From Punica granatum (lineage: Eukaryota; Streptophyta; Magnoliopsida; Myrtales; Lythraceae), in NCBI RefSeq assembly GCF_007655135.1, contig NC_045134.1:3802982-3866981 (forward strand): a stretch of DNA of 64,000 nt, written 5' to 3'. Below are positions 47,407 through 57,277 of this stretch, one piece after another. Numbering within the stretch: the first letter of the stretch is position 1; every line of letters starts with the position of its first letter. The notes below the pieces were generated by a model, which saw nothing but the letters and a program-made list of their open reading frames with translations, searched no databases and was not told the DNA's origin. A program made the position numbers and the translations under genes.

Positions 47407-47936
47407 TACATATTATAATGAAAAAAATAATACTCAATTATTTTTTATAGTTTTAGATTCTTTTTCTCAGCTCCTTATTTTACATAAAACTCAATCAATT
47501 AAATAAATAATTATATATATTAAGAAAAAAATTGCATTTTTAAGCAATGCGGATAATTTTTTATATTTCAATATTTCAATATTTATACTTCTCGATAATT
47601 GTCCACGAAACCTTCATCTAATTATTTTATACAAATTAGTAGAAGGTTTTATCAATTTTTTATTTTGATGTATAAAATTAATAAAGAATGGAAAGTATTA
47701 GAGAGAGGAAGTAAGAGAATCATATAGAGAGGAGAAAAGTTAATATGTAACAGTGTATCACTTGACATTGTCACGAGTCAACGAGGGTTCATTAATACAT
47801 ATTAATTTTTGGAAATATCACTACAACAAACTATTGTTGACAGAACTAGAATTTATGCGTCTTGTGGCATAATGCACATGGTGTACACGTTACCTTAGGG
47901 GAGAAGGAGAGAGCAAGAGGAAGGGCAAGGGAGTAA

Positions 47937-48307
47937 CACTGTGTTTGGCAGTTTGTTTAGGAAGGGAGAGGAGTGGAGAGGAAAAAAAATGGGGGGAAAT
48001 GAACCCCTTATTTGAGAGTAATTAGCAAGGAAAATGAGATGAGAGAAGTGAAAAAAGAAATTAAAACTATAAAAGTTTTAAGAAAATACCATAAAAGTTT
48101 TTATAAAGAAAGTTGTGTACATGAGGGAATAGAAGATACATGAGTTTTCGATTATGAGATTCTTAAGGAAAATGGAGGGAGAGTATTTCACTCCAAATCT
48201 CTCATTCCCCTTTCTCTCTCTCAAATAAATCTCCCAGATGAGGGAAACACTCTCCCTCCAAATCCTTTCCCTCTCTCTCCCTCCAAATCCAACTCGCAAA
48301 CACACTC
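47937..48307. mobile_element. Tourist-like MITE with TAA target copies
   Basis: Ends CACTGTGTTTGGCAGTTTG and, reverse-complemented, GAGTGTGTTTGCGAGTTGG are flanked by TAA (47934-47936, 48308-48310). The arms are G/A-rich on the left and C/T-rich on the right ('ccctctctctccctccaaatc' repeated). This is a PIF/Harbinger-type nonautonomous element. Confidence 0.75.
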
Positions 48308-48309
48308 TA

Positions 48310-49620
48310 AGAGAAGTAGGGCCATTCGTGTTGGTCATCAAGCAAAGATCTTGTTTTGTTTGTTTACACAATCAAATTTAAAATTACCTTAACTTAACTT
48401 TACTTTACTTTTATCAATTCAACAACACATTTATTGTTTTTTTATTTTTTTCTTCAAATTCTCTCCAATATTTTTTCTTATATATTATTACAATTAATTT
48501 TTAATGCATAATTCTCTCAACTATTCAATAGTTTTCCTCAATTTCAACGTTTTTTTATCAATTCAACAACACAATAATTACTTTTTTTATTTTATTTTTT
48601 AAATTTTCTCACATACTTTTCCCAACTACCTTTATTTTCATCTACTCAAATAAAACAAAAGCAAATTCAATCAAACTTAAATTCGTTATCGAACGCAATG
48701 GAAATGACTATAACACTAACTTCCATGATCTAGTGACTCTTTTGGATATATAGAGACCAGAGTTATTGATTGGTGGTTTCTCAGTGAGACTATGGGTGAT
48801 GCTCGGCCTATCAGTTGAAACTAACATGTTTTCAGTGTTGGCTAAATCTTGATCGCACAGTGCTTTCAGTGAGAGCTTAATTTTCTATAGATCCACATTT
48901 TGATCAAAATACATATATTAAATTGAAATCGACCGAATGTAAGGTTGTGTTTGATAACTCCAATTAAGTGCTGAAATTAATTTTTTAGCACTTAATGAAA
49001 TTAAGTTTGTTTGATAACACGATATGAAAATTGACTTAATTTAATGATTCAATAAAAGAAGTGTTGAATCATTAAGCTTGCGTTAGGTTTTCGAGTTAGA
49101 TAATAATCCAACTCAACTTGATTTTGTGCAATAATTATAAGTATTGATAAATATGTTGATGTGTGAGAATATATATATATATATATACAAATGTGAAAAT
49201 ATATAAAAATTTTATTATTAAAAAATTATTATATATATATAAATATAAAAGTAAATAAAGAATTTATTATTAAAAAATTAATTAAAAAAATAATTAGAAA
49301 AAAATATATCAAGCTAACTGTCTGTATAAGAGCACATAATCACCTATACTCATTCCGAGTTGGGTTTGGTTTAGTTAGATATTTTATTAAAGAAAACAGA
49401 AGATGCCTTGTGAATGAAAAGCTACTTTTGACTTATTTGCAGCAGTGCCTAGTAATTCAAAAGCTACGTTTGGGTAATCATTCAGCTCTTTTTTTCGCTC
49501 AATCGCTCAGCAGGTGCTTCTTTTTACTTATTTGCAGAGGTGACCCTACACTTTATTTATTTTGCAATATGGTCCCTGTTCCCATTTTCGGCAGAATCCT
49601 TGATCCCCCACCACAGAACA
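48310..49620. other. AT-rich intergenic region
   Basis: No gene. Around 48955-49080 a palindromic AT-rich segment ('attaagtgctgaaatt' / 'tagcacttaatgaaatt') suggests another decayed MITE. A (TA)n tract lies near 49171-49188. Confidence 0.4.
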
Positions 49621-49623
49621 ACA

Positions 49624-49670
49624 CCCCCCCCCCCCCCCCCCCCCCCCAACCACACACACACACACACACA
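49624..49670. repeat. (C)24 followed by (CA)n
   Basis: A run of 24 C from 49624 to 49647, then a CA dinucleotide run to about 49669. It makes the Pro/His/Thr-rich open frames seen here, which I do not regard as genes. Confidence 0.9.
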
Positions 49671-50208
49671 AAAAGGGTATGTAAAAGTTGAGGGGTTTCT
49701 CTATAAATTTGGTCTGAAGAGACCACCGACTGTTTTAGGGCAAAAGTGAGAAGAAGTTGAAGTACCGGGCAATTATCTAAGTATAATTTCTATCATTATA
49801 ATTTTATCAAACTAAAAGCTTTTTACTTAATTAATTAAACACTTATTTTATTTAGATCTTAAATTTTTAACACTTAAAATTAAGTCAAAACAATCTAAGT
49901 CTGGAAATTGAATAGAGCCGTTAGAGAAATTGATCAACCCGGAGAAAAAAGTTAGAATCATGAATGTTAGAAACAACAGAAGGAAGAAACCAGTCAAATG
50001 TGACGGCTGCTGTGGGACAATGTTCGTGTACCAAATCCTAGGAGACTGTCAGCGTTGCCATAACTATGGCATGGCTCTGATAGTAATTTTGCTCTTCCAT
50101 GTTGTCCCTATCATTGGGATTAAGTGCTTTTGGCATCCACACATCGTTCCAAGTTCCTGTTTGTTATCTTCTTGAATTCTCTGCAACCTGCAATTCTCGG
50201 AGGACGCC

Positions 50209-53200
50209 ATGGCGGAAATATTCCTCGGAAGCGTAGCTGATTCCATCACCGGGCATCTGGTTTCTCTGATGTCCTCGGAGATCGGACAAGCTTGGGGCGT
50301 CAAACATGAGCTGAAGAGACTCAAGAGCACTGTTTCTGCTATCACTGCTGTGCTTCATGATGCTGAGAAGTGTCGGGTCGAGAATGAGAGTATCAAGGAT
50401 TGGCTCAACAAACTGAGAGATGTGGTCTATGATGCCGATGACCTGTTGGACGACTTCTCCACCAAAGCTTTGCGCCTGAGGATGATGGCAGGCACTCGAA
50501 TCCTAAGAGAGGTTCGCATCTTCTTCACTTCCTCGAACCAGCTTGTTTACAGCTTTAAGATGGCTCATCGAGTCAAAGGCATTAGGGAGAGGCTAGATGA
50601 CATTAAGGGGGAGAGATCGAACTTCGAGTTTGAAGGAATTGGTGGTTTGGAGATTATTGGGAAAGGAATCAGGGGAGAGAGTTATCCGTTTGTGCACAAA
50701 TCGCATGTCATTGGAAGAAAGGGAGACGAGGAGAATATCATAGATTTCTTGTTGGATCCTAATTTTGAGGATAATGTCTCAATCCTTTCCATGGTGGGTG
50801 TCGGGGGTCTTGGGAAAACGACCTTGGCAAAGCTCGTGTTCAATGATGACGGTGTTCAGGCATATTTCAAGCTGAAGATGTGGGTTTGTGTGTCGATGAA
50901 CTTTGATGTGGAGAACATTGTGAGGAAGATAATACGAGAATGCACTGGTGAAAAGGATATCGGGAATCTTAACATGAACGAACTGCAAAATAATCTTCGA
51001 GGAAACCTCTTAGGAAAGAAATTTTTTCTCGTCTTAGATGATGTCTGGAATGTGAACCGAAGAAGTTGGATGGAACTCCATGGCCTGCTTATGGATGGTG
51101 CAAAAGGAAGTAAGATTCTGGTGACTACCAGAGCTCAAAATGTTGCCAAGGCGACAGATGCACAGTACTGCTTTCAGTTAAATGGCTTACCAGAAGCTGA
51201 GTCTTTGTCGTTGTTAATGCAAATTACATCGAAGAAAGAGCATGAGTGGAAGAACCAGGCGTTGGAAGCCATCGGGAAAGAAATCGTGAATAAGTGTGCC
51301 AGAGTTCCCCTCGCGATCATGACTGTGGGGCAGCTACTGTCCGCATCGAGAAATAGAGAAGAGGATTGGTTATATTTCAAGAATATTGATTTGTCGAGAA
51401 TAAATCAAGCAGCGAGTGATATTATTCCAACACTCAGGTTGAGTTATGATTCTCTCCCATCGAACTTAAAACAGTGCTTTGCCTATTGCAGCTTATTCCC
51501 CAAAGGCCACGTTCTAAATCCGCTTGAGCTGATTCGTTTGTGGGGTTCACAGGGATTTATATCCTCCGACAGAACAAAACCCCCCGAAGAATCTGGCCAT
51601 GAATGTTTCATGGAATTGGTATCGAGATCCTTTTTCCAAGATGTAGAAGAAGATATATATGGTAATATCGTAGGTTGCAAAATGCATATGTTGATGCATG
51701 ACCTGGCAATAACGGTGGCAAGGGACAACTGTATCAGACTGGATCACACAACTTATCAAACCATTCCCGAAAGAGCTCGCCATGTATCTGGTTACCTGGA
51801 AGATTTGCAGTTGAAAGCAGATGATGGAGACAACAGATTGAGGACGTGGCTTGTCTTGAAAGATAATCTGGGCCAGATAGACCATCTTTACCACATGGAG
51901 AAGTGCATCATCGGTTTGCAAAAGCTACGAGCATTATGCCTTCGGGGAGCTGCTGATCTTTGTGTTTTACCGAAATCAATAGGGAAACTGAAGCATCTGA
52001 GACATCTTGACCTCTCTTACAACAGAAAACTTGAAGTCCTTCCTCTTTCCATTAGCAAATTGTGCAACTTAGAGACCCTTAATCTCGAAGGATGTACAGG
52101 ACTACGAGAATTACCAAGTGGCATCACGAAGTTGGTTAATCTAAGGCAGCTTGATATAAGTGGATGTGCCAACTTAACTCATATTCCTAAAGGACTAGGA
52201 AGGTTAACTTGCTTGCATACCCTGGGCCAGTTCGTGGTGGGAAGTAAAGGTGACCCCCGTGCTGCAACATTGGATGAGCTGAAGTGCCTCAGCAAATTGA
52301 AAAGGAACTTGGTCATTCGGAACATGGAAAATTTGCAGGATTTGGATGCAGACTTCCCAGTGGAAGGGTTAAATCTTCAATCCTTGGAGCTTCATTGGGT
52401 TGCAGAGCCAAAGGATGGTGACAGGTCTGCTTCCGACAAGGCTATGACCAGACAAGAAGTCATCTTAGAAAGATTTCGACCACATCAAGATTTGAAAGGA
52501 TTGGGGATAGAAGGTTATCGCGGAGGCATGTTTTCTGCTTGGGTTTCTAAGCTACAGAAATTGGTCAAGCTTGAGATCATAAGTTGTCATTATTGCAAGC
52601 GTCTGCCGGATTTGGGTCAACTGCCTCACCTTAAAAGGCTGTGCTTGGCAGGACTGAGCCAGTTAGAGGGTCTGGAAATATCAGAGGGAAGTGAGCAGCA
52701 TCAGATGTCCCAGCGTTTCTTCCCATCAATAGAAGAATTAGAGCTCATGGATCTGCCTAAGTTCAACGGATGGGAAAGGAGGAAGATGCAGGGGGCTAGT
52801 CACATTGACAAAGAGGAAAATCCACAGATGGTGCCGATATTTCTTAGCAAGGTCCAGGTCCAAATACGCGGTTGCCCCAGGTACTCGCACGTGCAAATTC
52901 AAGGTCAGCAGCTATCGCTTGTAGGAATGACGGAGAATATCCTAAATCAATTGGTGAGGATGGTAATGGCAAGCAGACATGCAAGCATGATTTCTACCAA
53001 TTCCATATTGTTCTCGAACTTGAAGTCCATCACAATCGACTTCATGATAGACGTAGAGCACTTGCAGTGGCCCAAAGAGTTGTTTCGTTCCCTCCCAGCT
53101 CTCCAGTCCCTTGTGATTAAGCGTTGCCATCCGTTGCAAACTCTGTGCGGAAGGGTTATTCTTCGACACCTGATTGCCCTCGAGACTCTGAGTATCTCCT

Positions 53201-53883
53201 ACTGCCCGGAGCTTGATTTATCAATTGAGGATGATGGCAATGAGGACGATTGTGGTGAAGATGGGTGCGATGTGCAATTGCAAGGCCACAGCAAATTAAA
53301 AGCCCTTCATATTGACGAACTTCCAAAGATGAAGCATTTCCCAGAGTGGCATCGGCATCTCAGACATCTCGAACATCTATCGATTTCAGACTGTGATAGC
53401 CTTAAGGCTCTGCCTCACTGGATGGGCAACCTCACCACACTTACAACTCTTAAAATCTGGAGCTGTGACGGTCTCAGGTCTCTTCCTAGAAAATTGATCC
53501 TTCAATTCCTTACCACCCTGGAGTCATTGAGCATAGAGTGGTGTCGGGAGCTCGACCTGTCTGGGGAATTAGACAATCAACAAGAAGAAGACGGCAATAC
53601 GTCTAATTCTCAATTCTCCGAACCAACTAAGCTTCGTGAGTTGGCCATCATTGGCAGTCAAAATATGGTGTCCCTACCATTGTGGATCCAACATCTCACC
53701 AACCTCAAATCTTTGGATATCTCTTTTTGTGAAAGTTTGGAGGCTTTGCCCGAGTGGTTTCCCCAACTAATTTCACTCAAGCGTCTTGATGTTTCTCAAT
53801 GCGGACGGTTATCACAAAGGTGCAGAAGGGATATCGGAGAGGATTGGCCTAAGATTCATCATGTTGAGCGCGTTTTTGCATAG
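50209..53883 (+). CDS. Intact coiled-coil NLR (CNL) immune receptor, single exon
   Basis: A 1224-residue intracellular receptor expected to sense pathogen effectors and oligomerise on activation. Visible parts are an Rx-N coiled coil (1-150) with VVYDADDLLDDF in the EDVID position (72-83); NB-ARC with P-loop VGVGGLGKTT (196-205), MWVCVS (224-229), kinase-2 FFLVLDDVW (272-280), KILVTTR (302-308), GLPL-type RVPLAI (365-370), RNBS-D CFAYCSLFPKG (423-433), and KMHMLMHDLA at the MHD site (491-500); then LRRs from about 565 to the end (LRHLDLSYN, LETLNLEGC, LRQLDISGC and others). The MHD Asp is replaced by Met. The length and intronless form fit the R1/RGA-like CNL class. The start is the first ATG and gives the family opening MAEIFLGSV. 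It is closely related to the broken NLR at 31914. No frame disruption was seen. Confidence 0.95.
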   Translation: MAEIFLGSVADSITGHLVSLMSSEIGQAWGVKHELKRLKSTVSAITAVLHDAEKCRVENESIKDWLNKLRDVVYDADDLLDDFSTKALRLRMMAGTRILREVRIFFTSSNQLVYSFKMAHRVKGIRERLDDIKGERSNFEFEGIGGLEIIGKGIRGESYPFVHKSHVIGRKGDEENIIDFLLDPNFEDNVSILSMVGVGGLGKTTLAKLVFNDDGVQAYFKLKMWVCVSMNFDVENIVRKIIRECTGEKDIGNLNMNELQNNLRGNLLGKKFFLVLDDVWNVNRRSWMELHGLLMDGAKGSKILVTTRAQNVAKATDAQYCFQLNGLPEAESLSLLMQITSKKEHEWKNQALEAIGKEIVNKCARVPLAIMTVGQLLSASRNREEDWLYFKNIDLSRINQAASDIIPTLRLSYDSLPSNLKQCFAYCSLFPKGHVLNPLELIRLWGSQGFISSDRTKPPEESGHECFMELVSRSFFQDVEEDIYGNIVGCKMHMLMHDLAITVARDNCIRLDHTTYQTIPERARHVSGYLEDLQLKADDGDNRLRTWLVLKDNLGQIDHLYHMEKCIIGLQKLRALCLRGAADLCVLPKSIGKLKHLRHLDLSYNRKLEVLPLSISKLCNLETLNLEGCTGLRELPSGITKLVNLRQLDISGCANLTHIPKGLGRLTCLHTLGQFVVGSKGDPRAATLDELKCLSKLKRNLVIRNMENLQDLDADFPVEGLNLQSLELHWVAEPKDGDRSASDKAMTRQEVILERFRPHQDLKGLGIEGYRGGMFSAWVSKLQKLVKLEIISCHYCKRLPDLGQLPHLKRLCLAGLSQLEGLEISEGSEQHQMSQRFFPSIEELELMDLPKFNGWERRKMQGASHIDKEENPQMVPIFLSKVQVQIRGCPRYSHVQIQGQQLSLVGMTENILNQLVRMVMASRHASMISTNSILFSNLKSITIDFMIDVEHLQWPKELFRSLPALQSLVIKRCHPLQTLCGRVILRHLIALETLSISYCPELDLSIEDDGNEDDCGEDGCDVQLQGHSKLKALHIDELPKMKHFPEWHRHLRHLEHLSISDCDSLKALPHWMGNLTTLTTLKIWSCDGLRSLPRKLILQFLTTLESLSIEWCRELDLSGELDNQQEEDGNTSNSQFSEPTKLRELAIIGSQNMVSLPLWIQHLTNLKSLDISFCESLEALPEWFPQLISLKRLDVSQCGRLSQRCRRDIGEDWPKIHHVERVFA

Positions 53884-54875
53884 GGGACACGGATCATTAA
53901 CCGCGCGCTGCACAGGTCCATGGTTCTTCCTTTTCATTTTCTGTATGAATTTATAATTGCACAATTGTCTGTGCCATACAATTTTACACAATTCACTTCA
54001 CAAATATTATCACGGAGAAGTTCTTATTTTAAAGTGATTCTCGAATTTGCTTAACCCAGAATGCTTGTCATGTATGTGAGTAAATAAAGAACTAAATAAT
54101 ATGATATATTTTGATGATCATCACTCTTTTGTGCAACTCCGGTCGAGTTTCCTTCATCTTCAAAATGGGATTTTACGTCAGCATTCTGAGATTTCATTCG
54201 TTCCTCATATGACAGGTGCTGTCCAGGTCCTTCTTGGTCTTCTCGGCTGCAGACTTGAAGTTGTGCCATCACTTCAGTCTCCTGCTCTTCCGTTATCTCA
54301 AGAGGCGAAAGCAAACTATACGATCACAATCAGTTCTGTTGGGAGTGGAAATCACTTCAGTTCTGCAAGACACTGTTTTTAATCCAATTCCAGTACCTCA
54401 TTTTTATCTGTTCTATTAATGCCGTGACAATCAATGTAATGTCTTATTATCCATCTGCGACTACGTTCTGAACTCTCCGTCCTGTTTCTTGAAGTGGCCT
54501 GTGTTTTGAAGAGTGTAGAGGACAATCTCAGAAATCCTCAGTGATGCAGTCAGTGATAATTTGCATATCTGCATGTGAAATCCTCAACTTGGGGGTTTGG
54601 CCACCCCCCACTCCATATCTTACATTTTTCATTTTATTCCGTTTTAAATCTCTCAAGTTTTCTTCTGTGCAAAATTGTCTCTTAAGATGTCATAACGTTA
54701 CCATTCAATCCAATTTTGGACGGCAAAGTAACGATATGATGTGCGGTTAAAAATTAAAAGAATTTTAATGATGCGTCGTGAAAATTATTAAAAATATGAT
54801 GTGTGGTGAATTATTTCAGAAATCATGATGTATGGTGTTTATTTATCCAATTAACAAATTCAAGGCTTCAATAAT
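53884..54875. other. 3' flank of the intact NLR
   Basis: Likely 3' untranslated sequence at first, then spacer without coding signal. The short open frames at 54101-54419 have no recognised relatives. Confidence 0.4.
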
Positions 54876-54879
54876 ATCA

Positions 54880-56190
54880 GAGTAAGTGAAAATCTAGCAG
54901 GATGGGAGTTGACACTCCTCTGTCCTGATTCTTTGAAAATTCATGCTTTGACAGCACACTGACTTGCATTTGAAACTCCAGTAAAGTTTCGATTGCGCAA
55001 CCAAGCAATAGAAAGTTCCATGTGCTTCTGCGTGACGCGGCAACAACCAAAACTCGAGCTTCTGGCATCAGTACTCCACTATCAAACTTACTAGTACTGA
55101 AAATGAAGTCTGTAAATACAGTAAGGTAAAAGTTTTGGTGGTTAACATAAGAGATCAGAAGGTAACTCCATACCCAACACGAGAAGCTTCGCTCGAGGGT
55201 TCTCATTTCCGTCACTGTTCATGTCTTGCAGTTAAAGCTACCTCTTGGCTTTTACTCCAGCTGCAGCTAAGGCTCTTAAGTTCAACTAACCTTGTGGTTG
55301 AACTTAATTTATGCATGTAACTGTCCTCGCTGTTTAGATTGCAAAGTCGGGTATGATCTGGTCTCGTGAAGACATGTCATATTGTTCACTGAATCCAGGA
55401 AGAAAATGAATTTGGTATAAGCAGGGCAGGAGTTGAAAAATCACTAGAAGAAAATAAGAGATCAGCTCAAAGATAAAATGTACACAAGTGAAACGACTTC
55501 AAAAGATTTAAGGAGAAATCGTAAGTTTCAGCATTACTGGGGCATGTTCGAACAAAAGGAAATATTATTGTGTTTGGTTTCAAAGTAGGATTTTAAAATC
55601 AAATTTTGATTTTGAAAAAGAGTGGTATAAATGGAGCTCACCCTTTGACTTTGTATGAGTTATTTTGTTTTGTTATTAAAAAAGAGTGGTATCAATAGGG
55701 TCCACTTTTTGACTTTGTATGAGTTATTTTGTTTTGTTGTGGGTAGAATTAGGTTAAAGTTGTGATTTTAAAATAACATTGTGAAACCAAACAAATCAAG
55801 ATTTTTGGCCCCAGTTTTTCAAATCCTTTCAAAGTGTGCATTCACTTTTTATATACTCGGATTATTCCAATAAAAAAAACTCTTGATATATTCCGTCCGT
55901 AACTCTTTTTAACGTAGAAATATAGAACTCTCATGGAACTGATAGATTTGGTAATATGCAATCTTTTGCGTCAAGCTAGCCAGTGAATAAGTCTATACTA
56001 TATTGTACTATCTAGACTCGACACTCGAGGTATTAGCGACTCGGATTAGATCGAGAGCGGCTCCAAACTCGAAGGGACAAATAGAGATCAGACTTATAAC
56101 TGTGCAGAGGAGTAGATTGAAACATGGACAAAATAATAGGGGTTGAATCTTAAATAACCTAATGTAAAGTTGACTAGAGAGAGATAATCT
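54880..56190. repeat. Paralogous downstream flank, copy 2
   Basis: Collinear with 42530-43585 but interrupted by the MITE at about 55567-55797, which copy 1 lacks between 'acataaataag' and 'ttttttggcccca'. This shows that the duplication included noncoding downstream DNA of resistance-type genes. Confidence 0.85.
55567..55797. mobile_element. Tourist-like MITE with duplicated internal module
   Basis: Ends TGTTTGGTTTCAAAG and, reverse-complemented, TGTTTGGTTTCACAA. The module 'agagtggtat-aat...tttgactttgtatgagttat' is present twice. Relative of 18714-18977 and 21421-21497. It is absent from the paralogous flank near 43185. Exact ends and target copies are not clear. Confidence 0.7.
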
Positions 56191-56199
56191 TAGCCTGCT

Positions 56200-57277
56200 G
56201 ATAATAATAATTTACGAATATTGATAAAATAAGAAAGAAGAAAACACGGGAGGACGAGAACATGTCCTCTGTTTTTCTTCCCGGCTCGGGCGAACACCCA
56301 AACAGCGACTCTTCGTGGTTGATTCTCTCTCTCTCTCTCTCTCTCTCTCGCTTTCTCTCTCTTCCGCCGAAGTTTCACACTGGGATTCCAACACAAGCAA
56401 CCCCTTCAAATGCAGCACTTGGAGCTCCAAATCTGATCTCACCCACTTCATCCCGAGTAACGAAAAGCTCACTCCTTGAGCTCCGCATTGACTGTCTCGT
56501 GCAACCCAATTGACCCCACTTGCAAGTTGCTCCTTAAAGGGTTCAACTTTGTAGCTGTACGTGTGCGACTGACCTTCTCATCCCACTCATTGCTCTTGCT
56601 CCTGCTGGGGCATCAAATCCCAGCTCCCCCTTTTAGTTTGTGTTGGAGATTTGGTTCGTCATGGTGGTGTTGATGCCGGATTCATGTTGGTTATGTTTGC
56701 AGATTCAACTTTGTGCAGAATTCTGCTGTACATTCTCTCGAACTTGTTGGGGGGTCTTCCCGTTTATTAGTTTCCCTTCCCTTTTGCAAATCAGAAAATG
56801 ATCTAGTCAAGTTGGAATGTTTGATTGTACAGGGGACTAGAATGTTATGCTTTTGATGCTGTGGAAGAGTCGGAATTGACTGGGGTGGACTGAATCTGGA
56901 TGTATTGGTCTAGCTATGTTCAGGATTGAACCAAAATCGAACATTTTATATTCGCTGCTGGACTACTTATTTTAGCCATTACGCTTATTTCTGTTTGCTT
57001 AGTTTCCGGTCTATGTGTTTGTGCCAACCAAAAGAAGATGTCGGATTTCGTGAATTAAGTGATTTATTCGGGTTGCTCTTATTAATATTATGTAGGGTTA
57101 ATAACACAATCTGAATAGTTAGTTAATGCCTTGAAGTATACTGCATTTTGAGTTTCCTGAGTGATTCTCTGTCATATTGCATCTTGGATTTGCTGACAGA
57201 TTCTCATTTATTGCAGACTCAATAGAGAATATACTGCAAAACTTCTGGTTTGGGCTTTAATTGCTGCTGCGGTTGCC
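56200..57277 (+). promoter_or_regulatory. Promoter, 5' leader and leader intron of the PATROL1-like gene
   Basis: A (CT)n run at 56325-56349 is typical of plant core promoters and leaders. C/T-rich sequence follows to about 56700. A good acceptor (tttattgcag before 57217) begins the exon that carries the ATG at 57278, so at least one leader intron is likely. The short open frames at 56262-56673 probably lie in the leader. The first donor could not be fixed. Confidence 0.5.

Noticed and set aside
47080..47437. Two small open frames with near-identical peptides on opposite strands
   Set aside because: They are the two arms of one inverted-repeat MITE.
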